A DNA stretch of 33,939 bases from Prochlorococcus sp. AG-355-I04 (GTDB lineage Bacteria > Cyanobacteriota > Cyanobacteriia > PCC-6307 > Cyanobiaceae). Numbering within the stretch: the first letter of the stretch is position 1; each line of letters starts with the position of its first letter. Position numbers and translations under genes: made by a program. The DNA is taken from contig QCDL01000013.1 of assembly GCA_003280915.1 (NCBI GenBank), positions 1-33,939 on the forward strand, in the 5' to 3' direction. Under the pieces are notes generated by a model. The model worked only from the letters and a program-made list of their open reading frames with translations. It made no database searches and was not told where the DNA came from. This document shows positions 8,888 to 14,980 of the stretch, piece after piece.

Positions 8888-9070
8888 TCAGTCACAGTAA
8901 ATTAAACAATTTTGATTGGTTGGATGTTCTCTACATTCTTTCTCCCAAAAGTTTTGAAACTCAGGGGTGCATTTCTCAAGTTCTTTTGGGGTTTCGTTTA
9001 GATTTGCACCTGCATAATTAAATGCAGTTAAGTATCTTGGAAGAATGTTAAATTGATTGAATAGTTTCAT
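8888..9070 (-). CDS. Small Cys-containing hypothetical protein
   Basis: A 60-residue protein preceded by a strong ribosome binding site: AGGAGGT ends five bases before the ATG, unusual in this A+T-rich window, where most genes lack one. The protein has an N-terminal region with LPRYLTAFNYAGANLNETP and a C-terminal half with four Cys (34, 46, 55, 59), ending in CLIYCD. I recall similar small proteins in Prochlorococcus genomes, often multi-copy and near high-light-inducible genes, but I cannot confirm that here. No signal peptide is evident. Four Cys suggest disulphides or metal binding. It sits just inside the left boundary of the accessory segment. Confidence 0.75.
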   Translation of the reverse strand: MKLFNQFNILPRYLTAFNYAGANLNETPKELEKCTPEFQNFWEKECREHPTNQNCLIYCD

Positions 9071-9139
9071 AAGACCTCCTAGATCTATATCTATATTGTC
9101 CTCCTTTTTATTTGAAATTCATAGGGTATTTCTACCCGA

Positions 9140-9288
9140 GTATTAGTGCTTTGTGGTTGTCACGACTATCTTTTCCCATTCAGTAGGAGTAGAAATAATT
9201 CAGGAGTCAAAAGCACTTCATCGACTTTGTGGACAGCGAGGTGCATAAGACTCGAAAGGGGCAAATACATGCCCCTTTATTTTGTTTA
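9140..9288 (+). ncRNA. Candidate structured small RNA ending in a strong terminator
   Basis: No ATG occurs on the plus strand in about 180 bp before the strong terminator at 9255-9278, so a non-coding transcript is more likely than a gene. Long-range pairing is available: AGTGCTTT (9145-9152) with AAAGCACT (9210-9217), and CGAG (9237-9240) with CTCG (9251-9254). A further hairpin, GGGTA TTTC TACCC, lies just upstream (9124-9137). I do not recognise the family. The 5' end is a guess, since no clear promoter was found. Confidence 0.45.
9255..9288 (+). terminator. Rho-independent terminator
   Basis: Perfect 9 bp stem AAAGGGGCA (9255-9263) / TGCCCCTTT (9270-9278), six-base loop, followed by the T-rich tail ATTTTGTTT. 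It is the strongest G+C stem in this region and works in the plus direction, where no protein gene ends. Confidence 0.75.
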
Positions 9289-9317
9289 AATTTGAGTATC
9301 TATTGGCAATAAATTAG

Positions 9318-9413
9318 ACAAAAAAAGACCCCTATTTCTAGAGGTCTTTAATGGTTTTACTAAATCAAGTGTTTCCTTGTTTCCACTGTTTCAGTAAAAC
9401 CACTCCTTCACAC
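9318..9413 (-). ncRNA. Yfr2-family-like small RNA
   Basis: Read on the minus strand, a 9 bp stem GGTTTTACT/AGTAAAACC (9401-9393 and 9361-9353) encloses a loop with two GGAAACA motifs (GTGGAAACAAGGAAACAC). Within the loop, CAAG-GAAACA-CTTG can form a small inner hairpin. It is followed by a terminator (9349-9324, stem AAAGACC/GGTCTTT with an extended upper stem and a run of seven T). Stem, repeated GGAAACA loop and terminator match the abundant cyanobacterial Yfr2-type small RNAs as I know them. A TTATACAC promoter-like block lies at 9421-9414. The exact transcription start is uncertain; it may be a few bases downstream of 9413. Confidence 0.7.
9324..9349 (-). terminator. Terminator of the Yfr2-like RNA
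   Basis: Stem AAAGACC (9324-9330) / GGTCTTT (9343-9349), with three further pairs after one mismatch, flanked by a run of A on the plus strand (9320-9326) that gives a T7 tail on the minus strand. Confidence 0.7.
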
Positions 9414-9473
9414 GTGTATAAACTATGCCATATATTTCTTTTCCGTGGAAGGGGTAAATGGAATGTTACTTAA

Positions 9474-9489
9474 CTGTCACATGTGCCAG
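9474..9489. promoter_or_regulatory. Dyad-symmetric candidate operator
   Basis: CTGTCACATGTGCCAG is a 16 bp palindrome with one mismatched pair and a perfect CACATGTG core. It lies about 60 bp upstream of the Yfr2-like promoter block and just after the terminator of the second small RNA. It could bind a dimeric regulator. No factor can be named. Confidence 0.35.
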
Positions 9490-9509
9490 TTTTCCATATT
9501 AGGTTTTTT

Positions 9510-9583
9510 GGCAATAAAAAACACCCTAATTTAGAGAAAAGGGTGTTTGATTATCAGAAATTAGTGTGTGAGGAGTTTCTGAT
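9510..9583 (-). ncRNA. Small RNA with the Yfr1 signature motif
   Basis: The minus strand reads ATCAGAAA, then CTCCTCACACACTAA, then TTTCTGAT: a perfect 8 bp stem (9583-9576 and 9560-9553) that displays ACTCCTCACACAC. ACUCCUCACAC is the ultraconserved core of the cyanobacterial small RNA Yfr1. A 9 bp terminator stem (9548-9519) with a T-rich tail follows. Upstream lie TTATACAC (9591-9584) and a TTGTTC -35-like box 16 bp away (9612-9607). As I know it, Yfr1 has the motif unpaired between two stem-loops; here it sits in a loop, or at the 5' end if transcription starts near 9579. It is therefore called Yfr1-like, not Yfr1. Confidence 0.6.
9519..9548 (-). terminator. Terminator of the Yfr1-like RNA
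   Basis: Perfect 9 bp stem AAACACCCT (9519-9527) / AGGGTGTTT (9540-9548) with a 12-base loop. On the minus strand it is followed by TTTATT; with the stem's own T run this makes a normal intrinsic terminator. Confidence 0.7.
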
Positions 9584-9673
9584 GTGTATAACTTACTGGA
9601 ATAAAGGAACAAATATCTACAGTATTAATTCCTATTAATGCAAATTTGTTCTTTTTTACATTGACGGGATAAT
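9584..9673. promoter_or_regulatory. Divergent promoter region with shared inverted repeat
   Basis: Inverted repeat AAAGGAACAAAT (9603-9614) / ATTTGTTCTTTT (9644-9655), 12 pairs with one G-T wobble. The left arm supplies a TTGTTC -35-like box for the minus-strand small RNA (with TATACA at 9590-9585). The right arm supplies TTGTTC (9646-9651) for the plus-strand secreted-protein operon, 16 bp before GATAAT (9668-9673). The gap 9071-9701 otherwise holds only the RNAs listed and no protein gene that I can support. Confidence 0.4.
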
Positions 9674-9701
9674 TAAAAATAAACAAATAACTTACCTAGG
9701 A

Positions 9702-10061
9702 ATGAAAAAAATATTATTTTTAGGTCTATTTTTTGCCTTAATTAATCCGATAAATGCAGAACAATATAAAAGGCACAAATATACCTGTCCAGAATCGCAA
9801 GGCGAATGCACTGAAGGCGAAAGAGCAGCAATTAAATTAGTTAATGAAACTTACTGGGAGATCCTTACAGAAAGAATTAAGGAGAATAAATTTTACAAAT
9901 ACCCTTGGTATTGGGTTTATAAGAAAGATATCTACAACGAGTGTAAATATACAGTTGCGGCAAAAGAGGATATGCCAACTCATACTGCAAATATGGAATG
10001 GATAGATGTTGATATTTGCAAAAAAACAACTAAGTTAATTGATTTAGGTCGTCGTAGATGA
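9702..10061 (+). CDS. Small secreted protein of unknown function
   Basis: 119 residues with a clear signal peptide: MKK, a hydrophobic core (ILFLGLFFALI), and a likely cleavage after INA (residue 19). The mature part is small, aromatic-rich (YPWYWVYKK at 67-75) and has four Cys (29, 36, 81, 106), which suggests two disulphides in the periplasm. I recognise no family. Its stop overlaps the start of the next gene (ATGATG), so the two are translationally coupled. First gene of a three- or four-gene accessory operon inside the guaA-linked segment. Confidence 0.75.
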   Translation: MKKILFLGLFFALINPINAEQYKRHKYTCPESQGECTEGERAAIKLVNETYWEILTERIKENKFYKYPWYWVYKKDIYNECKYTVAAKEDMPTHTANMEWIDVDICKKTTKLIDLGRRR

Positions 10062-11284
10062 TGAAAAAAATATTCTTTCTAAGTTTGATTTTTACTCTTT
10101 CATCAATTGTTCCTTTGATGGCAGAGAATAAATTATCTGGTTCAAGCAATCAGGTTGTTGATTCAAATGCACGCAAGTTTTCAAAAACCGATCTTGTTGT
10201 AAGAGATGGGATTTTTTATTTTAAGGATTCTGATATTCCCTACAGTGGAAAGGTTATCTATGCAAAAAATGCCTATATTAATCAATCAGGTGAATTAAAA
10301 AATGGTAAAAAAGTTGGGTTATGGATTGATAGATATAGCAAATCAGGGATTTTAGAAAGAGAAAGATTTTACAAAAATGGAAAGATTAAAGACGGACTTC
10401 GCAAAAATTATCACTGGAACGGCAGATTATGGAATAGCGTGAATTATACCAATGGCAAAATGAATGGACTATGGGAAGAGTTTCATGATAATGGACTACC
10501 TTCTTACAGGGTGATGAAGGTAAATGGGAAAGCAGTAGGTCTAGCAGAAGCATTTCATAAAAATGGTCAGATACATTATGCTCACAAATACATTGAAGGA
10601 ATTGAAGAAGATGGACTCTCAAGTTATTTCTTTGATAATGGTCAATTAAGAAGGCAAGGAAATATTAAAGATGGCAAGAAAGAAGGTATTTGGGAATATT
10701 TCAATAAAGATGGTTCTTTTAAAAAAGCGATTACTTTTGAAAACGGGAAAGTAATCGGAAGTTTTACACCTAGCAAAAATACAAAACTCTGCACTCTTAC
10801 AAGTGAAAAGGAATCAGATATCACAATCACAATGAATTATCCAAGCACTGGTTATGGATATGGAACTCTAAATTATAAAAATGAACCAGAATATTATTTT
10901 GAGGTGGGAATAAGTAATGGGTATGGAACTCAGTATTATCAACTAAAAACTTATTCTGCTGAGGCATCTTATCAATATTCTGGTTTGCCTTATGCAGTAA
11001 GAACAAAAGATACTGAATTAATTAGCAATGGGAGATTTGTGAATTTTGTTGGCAATAAGTTAGCAAGATCAACAACGAGGCAAGAAAGAAGAAAAGGAAC
11101 CATGAAGGCATTAATGCCAACATTACCATCGGATTATTATTACTCACTTACAAATAATCATAAAAAAGGAGAGTATGGTCGTTTTAATCTTTCTCCTAAG
11201 ATGAAAGCAATTTTGAATGCTTCTGAAGGTTTCTTTGTTGATTCTGGTGGTTGCAGAAAATATTTTAAATATGGATGGGATTGA
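10058..11284 (+). CDS. Secreted protein with MORN-like repeats
   Basis: 408 residues. The signal peptide (MMKKIFFLSLIFTLSSIVPLMA, cleavage about 22) is written here as MMKKIFFLSL...PLMA. Residues 87-235 hold six repeats of about 24 residues with the pattern G-L/I-W-x(3)-Y/F-x(2)-N/D-G, seen at 87, 113, 137, 161, 186 and 210; this matches MORN_2/YwqK-type repeats. Databases often label these 'antitoxin YwqK family', but that name does not establish a toxin-antitoxin role. Residues 240-408 form an unrecognised domain rich in Tyr and Gly. Overlaps its upstream gene by 4 bp and its downstream gene by 1 bp, so the three are one translational unit. Probably envelope-associated or secreted; function unknown. 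Confidence 0.75.
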   Translation: MMKKIFFLSLIFTLSSIVPLMAENKLSGSSNQVVDSNARKFSKTDLVVRDGIFYFKDSDIPYSGKVIYAKNAYINQSGELKNGKKVGLWIDRYSKSGILERERFYKNGKIKDGLRKNYHWNGRLWNSVNYTNGKMNGLWEEFHDNGLPSYRVMKVNGKAVGLAEAFHKNGQIHYAHKYIEGIEEDGLSSYFFDNGQLRRQGNIKDGKKEGIWEYFNKDGSFKKAITFENGKVIGSFTPSKNTKLCTLTSEKESDITITMNYPSTGYGYGTLNYKNEPEYYFEVGISNGYGTQYYQLKTYSAEASYQYSGLPYAVRTKDTELISNGRFVNFVGNKLARSTTRQERRKGTMKALMPTLPSDYYYSLTNNHKKGEYGRFNLSPKMKAILNASEGFFVDSGGCRKYFKYGWD

Positions 11285-12987
11285 TGACTAAGAAAAATAT
11301 AATTTTTTTATTTTTAGGATTTATTGGAATTATTCTTTTCCCGCCTTTATGGATTCTATTTTTAACAATTACAGTAATTGCAATGATGTTTGCAGCAGTT
11401 AATCAAGATTCAAAGCAGCAATATTCTGATGATGAAAAAAATAATAATGAACAAGGTTATGAAGATCCTGCTCTCCAAAAATGGCGTAATCATAGAAAAG
11501 AATTTGAAGAAGAGGTTTTGAAATTACAAACAGAATCAACTGAAGATGCAGATTATTCAAAACTTAAGAATATGGCAGAAATGATTCCTAGTTTGTTGGA
11601 AGAAATAACAACTCCTAAAACCTTTTATGAAATAGTTGGTGACTTAACAATCAAAACAAGACTTTATTATTTCCAAGAAATAGATCTATCAGATCCAGTT
11701 AAGGGAAAATACCCCTCCCTCAAAGATGATTTTTCAAAAGCAAAAGATATATGCGATAAATTTTTTGATGGGAATGAGTATGTAAAAGTTTGGGTAATTT
11801 ATAGAACGCTACTTCAAAGACAAGTTCCTGAAGAAGAAATTAATAAAAATTTTCCTGAGTTGGTTTCTAAATTAAAAGATATTAGAGACCAAGAATGGAA
11901 ATATGTTGCTTGGGCATATTACATTGCTGATGAAGTAGAAAAAGTAACTGGGCAGGATTCATGCACTAAAGAAAGATATAAATATGTTGAAGAAATTTTT
12001 GCTAAAGATGATCGTAAAAAAGAAAGAATGTTAGAAAATCAGTCTGATGTATTTAAAAATGATCATAAACTTTTGCGAAAATTTGATCTTGAAGAAATTA
12101 AAGAAAAAGATAAAGAGATATCTGAGGGTTTCTTAAAGTCAATTGACTTTACTAAATTCAAAAGCAAACCAAAGAAAATAAAAAGCAAAATTACTTGGAA
12201 ATTAGAGGATGCAATAAAATTTGCCAAGATCATACAAAGTGAATATTCAGAAGTATCTAAATTAAGTGCATTCGGAGAATTTGGAGAGGTAGATGAACTA
12301 ACAAGAAAAAGTTACCAATATGCCGGTTTCGTAAGAAGTGAAGAATATTATGAATCACTTCATGGAGAGAAATTCTTGGATCAGATTCAAGATTTAGAGA
12401 GAATTTCTGATTTCTATCAGTTTGAGATGTTTGATGAAGATCCTATTCAGTCAGCAATAGAAAATGAAGATATTGAGCGAATTATGTTTTATTCATTAAT
12501 TCAAATACCAAGATATACAATCTCGAAGATAGAAGAAGTTTCAAAAGACGATCCTATTAAAAGAGCACCATATTTCAGCATAATGTATGAGCACATGACA
12601 ATCATTCTGAATATTCTAGAAAGACTTGAAATTTTTAATAATGATGAAATAATTATTAGGTCTTGGATTTTTAATCAAATTACGGATCCTTTAGATCAAG
12701 GTAAATCTCAAATATCACTTTCTAAAAAGAATAAGAAAGGTCGTCCATATGACAGAAAATATATTGAGGAATTATGGGTTCCTTTATATCGCTTTATGGA
12801 TTTACAGTTATCTCACCCAGATGGTTTAGTAGGAGATGTTGAAAAGGCATATGAAATAATCGGACGAATTCCAATTAACGTTTTATATAACTATTTCGTG
12901 GGAGATCAAGAGCAGGCATATGCAGCAATGAAACCAATGTTAGATTTAATGAAGGAGCAAGAAAAGAATTCAGAATCAAAAGAATAA
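11284..12987 (+). CDS. Membrane-anchored hypothetical protein, long charged domain
   Basis: I chose the ATG at 11284, which overlaps the previous stop as TGATG; an in-frame ATG at 11275 would add three residues. The 567-residue protein starts with a long hydrophobic stretch (about residues 5-39, FLFLGFIGIILFPPLWILFL and onward) that can form one or two membrane helices. It continues with a very charged, mostly helical soluble region with no catalytic motif I can see. The acidic Asp/Glu-rich linker follows directly after the membrane part. Translationally coupled to the MORN-repeat gene, so the products probably act together at the envelope. Unknown family; coding composition is similar to the rest of the window. 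Confidence 0.72.
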   Translation: MTKKNIIFLFLGFIGIILFPPLWILFLTITVIAMMFAAVNQDSKQQYSDDEKNNNEQGYEDPALQKWRNHRKEFEEEVLKLQTESTEDADYSKLKNMAEMIPSLLEEITTPKTFYEIVGDLTIKTRLYYFQEIDLSDPVKGKYPSLKDDFSKAKDICDKFFDGNEYVKVWVIYRTLLQRQVPEEEINKNFPELVSKLKDIRDQEWKYVAWAYYIADEVEKVTGQDSCTKERYKYVEEIFAKDDRKKERMLENQSDVFKNDHKLLRKFDLEEIKEKDKEISEGFLKSIDFTKFKSKPKKIKSKITWKLEDAIKFAKIIQSEYSEVSKLSAFGEFGEVDELTRKSYQYAGFVRSEEYYESLHGEKFLDQIQDLERISDFYQFEMFDEDPIQSAIENEDIERIMFYSLIQIPRYTISKIEEVSKDDPIKRAPYFSIMYEHMTIILNILERLEIFNNDEIIIRSWIFNQITDPLDQGKSQISLSKKNKKGRPYDRKYIEELWVPLYRFMDLQLSHPDGLVGDVEKAYEIIGRIPINVLYNYFVGDQEQAYAAMKPMLDLMKEQEKNSESKE

Positions 12988-13005
12988 AAATTATTCAATG
13001 CGTTG

Positions 13006-13134
13006 ATGGAAAAGGAACCTAATTACGATAATGATGGATTAGATCCATCCGAAGAGTATTTCAGAAAGATGAAAAAAGGTAATGATGAGGATACCTATTT
13101 CCCACCAGAGGAATCAGAACCACCTCATTATTAA
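13006..13134 (+). CDS. Tiny acidic ORF at the end of the secreted-protein operon
   Basis: A 42-codon ORF (MEKEPNYDNDG to EPPHY) starts 18 bp after the 567-residue gene on the same strand. It is strongly acidic and Pro-rich at its end, with no hydrophobic segment. Its codon use looks coding, and its third positions are A/T-rich as in its neighbours. No Shine-Dalgarno is evident. It could be a small operon member or the remains of a longer reading frame. No family recognised. Confidence 0.45.
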   Translation: MEKEPNYDNDGLDPSEEYFRKMKKGNDEDTYFPPEESEPPHY

Positions 13135-13166
13135 GAGCATAAAAAAAAGAATTTTGAATACAAAGT

Positions 13167-13198
13167 GTAGAGAAATTTAAAACTCTACGATTTCTCTA
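13167..13198. repeat. Two mutually exclusive inverted repeats
   Basis: GTAGAG (13167-13172) pairs with CTCTAC (13183-13188), while TAGAGAAAT (13168-13176) pairs perfectly with ATTTCTCTA (13190-13198). Only one can form at a time. They lie between the plus-strand operon and the end of guaA, so they could act as a weak bidirectional terminator, or a switch. The rest of 13135-13339 holds the 11 bp repeats and no gene. Confidence 0.4.
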
Positions 13199-13221
13199 TA
13201 GAGACAGGATTTTCACTCCAC

Positions 13222-13301
13222 GGGAAACCTGAGGGAAACCTCGCTGTTAAGATCCATTGCAAATAGGATACATAAATTCTGAGGGAAACCTGAGGGAAAC
13301 C
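13222..13301. repeat. Two tandem 11 bp repeat pairs, guaA side of island
   Basis: The unit TGAGGGAAACC occurs at 13230-13240 (preceded by a degenerate copy whose last 8 bases match, 13222-13229) and twice at 13280-13301. The pairs start about 61 bp apart, and the second pair starts 60 bp from the guaA stop codon. Same unit and orientation as at 8821-8842. Confidence 0.75.
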
Positions 13302-13339
13302 TACTTTTTGAGTCTATAACTGGGTTTATAACCTATTCT

Positions 13340-14926
13340 TCACTCCCACTCAATAGTTCCTGGAGGTTTGCTTGTAATATCATAAACAACTCTATTTACT
13401 GAAACTACTTCATTTACAATTCTATTTGCAATCCTTTCCAAAATCTGAAAAGGAATTTTTGACCAATCGGCTGTCATACCATCTTCACTAGATACACATC
13501 GTAAAACTATTGGCCATGCATAAGTCCTTTTATCACCCATAACTCCTACTGTTTTTACAGGTAGCAATACTGCAAAAGCTTGCCAAATATCATTGTAAAG
13601 ACCTGCTTTTTTAATTTCATCTCTCACAATCCAGTCTGCATCTCTTAAACAATCAAGTTTTTCATTATTCACCTCTCCCAAAATTCTAATAGCTAATCCT
13701 GGCCCTGGGAATGGATGCCTTCTTATAATTTCATCGGGCAATCCTAAAGCAGCGCCAACTTTTCGGACTTCATCCTTAAAAAGTTTTCTTAATGGCTCAA
13801 CTAATTTAAATTGTAAATCTTTTGGTAATCCACCCACATTGTGATGACTCTTTATTTTTACAGCTATTCTTTCTCCTGTTTTAGGATCAATATTAGTCCC
13901 AGCACTTTCAATAACATCAGGATAAAGAGTACCTTGGGCTAAATACTGAAAAGGTCCCAATCTATTGCTTTCTTCCTCAAATACCCTAATAAATTCTTCA
14001 CCTATAATTTTTCTTTTTTGTTCTGGATCAGTAATATCTTTTAATTTGGCAATAAACCTTTCTCTTGCATTAATATATTCAACTTTTATGTGAAATTTCT
14101 TATCAAAAAAATTCATTAAAAATTCTGGTTCACCTTTTCTCATAAAACCTTGGTCTATAAACATACATGTAAGCTGATTTCCGATAGCTTTATTGAGAAG
14201 AAATGCAAGAGTTGAGGAATCAACTCCTCCAGATAAGGCAAGCAAAACTTTTTTATTGCCAACTTGCTCTCTAATCCTGGGAATAGTTTCCTCTATATAG
14301 GTTTCGGTTGTCCAATCAGCCGCACAACAAGAAATTTTATAAACGAAATTTTTAATTACCATCATCCCGAACTCTGAATGAACAACTTCAGGATGAAATT
14401 GTACGCCAAATAATTTCTTTACATCATTTGAAATTGCTGCATGGAGTGTGTTCTCGGTATGAGCAATTTTATTAAATCCATCAGGCAAACAATTAATAGA
14501 ATCGCCATGACTCATCCACATTATAGATTTATCTTTTACATTAGAAAGGAGGTCAGATTCTTGGTCTATATTTATTGGTGCTCTACCATATTCAGCTTTT
14601 TTGGTTGCTGAAATAACGGTTCCTCCAAGTTCTTTGACCATTAATTGCATTCCATAGCATATACCAAGAATAGGAATGCCTAAATTAAAAATTTTTTCAT
14701 CACACTTAGGCGCATTTTGTTCATATACAGAATTTGGTCCTCCACTCAAAATAATCCCTTTAGGGTTAATACTTTTAATTTCCTCAATTGAAATGTAATT
14801 GCTTACAACAAGAGAAAAAACATTAGTTTCTCTAATTCTTCTTGCAATCAATTCAGAATATTGAGATCCGAAATCCAAAATTAATATTGATGGGTCTCGT
14901 TCTTTTTTTAAAATTGTTTGACTCAT
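13340..14926 (-). CDS. guaA: GMP synthase (glutamine-hydrolysing)
   Basis: Converts XMP to GMP with glutamine and ATP, the last step of guanine nucleotide synthesis. The 528 residues carry the class I glutamine amidotransferase domain (about 13-200) with catalytic C90 in GICYGMQ and the His-Glu pair in [11 protein letters not shown]. Then comes the ATP pyrophosphatase domain with the P-loop SGGVDSS near residue 230, and the C-terminal dimerisation domain ending KPPGTIEWE. All motifs are intact and the length is normal, so integration beside it left the gene functional. Its last codons are duplicated at 8735-8753. cbiD lies upstream on the same strand across 54 bp. Confidence 0.97.
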   Translation of the reverse strand: MSQTILKKERDPSILILDFGSQYSELIARRIRETNVFSLVVSNYISIEEIKSINPKGIILSGGPNSVYEQNAPKCDEKIFNLGIPILGICYGMQLMVKELGGTVISATKKAEYGRAPINIDQESDLLSNVKDKSIMWMSHGDSINCLPDGFNKIAHTENTLHAAISNDVKKLFGVQFHPEVVHSEFGMMVIKNFVYKISCCAADWTTETYIEETIPRIREQVGNKKVLLALSGGVDSSTLAFLLNKAIGNQLTCMFIDQGFMRKGEPEFLMNFFDKKFHIKVEYINARERFIAKLKDITDPEQKRKIIGEEFIRVFEEESNRLGPFQYLAQGTLYPDVIESAGTNIDPKTGERIAVKIKSHHNVGGLPKDLQFKLVEPLRKLFKDEVRKVGAALGLPDEIIRRHPFPGPGLAIRILGEVNNEKLDCLRDADWIVRDEIKKAGLYNDIWQAFAVLLPVKTVGVMGDKRTYAWPIVLRCVSSEDGMTADWSKIPFQILERIANRIVNEVVSVNRVVYDITSKPPGTIEWE

Positions 14927-14980
14927 GTATAAAAGTTAACTCAATTTAATTACAAAAGCATAATGAATCACAAATTAATC

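Larger units (their letters stand above)
8735..13342. mobile_element. Putative genomic island at the guaA 3' end (no integrase)
   Basis: A 4.6 kb segment bounded by direct repeats of the guaA tail (8735-8753 and 13342-13360), with pairs of 11 bp repeats just inside both ends. It holds only accessory content: a Cys-rich miniprotein, three candidate small RNAs, an operon of secreted or membrane proteins of unknown function, and a tiny acidic ORF. No recombinase, integrase or transposase ORF is present, so it would be a decayed island or an element mobilised in trans. Boundaries are inferred from the repeats; comparison with a genome lacking the segment would be decisive. Confidence 0.55.

Noticed and set aside
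10058-11284. Toxin-antitoxin system based on the YwqK-like repeats
   Set aside because: The 'YwqK antitoxin' label on MORN_2 repeats has little functional support, and the protein is exported, which does not fit a cytoplasmic antitoxin.
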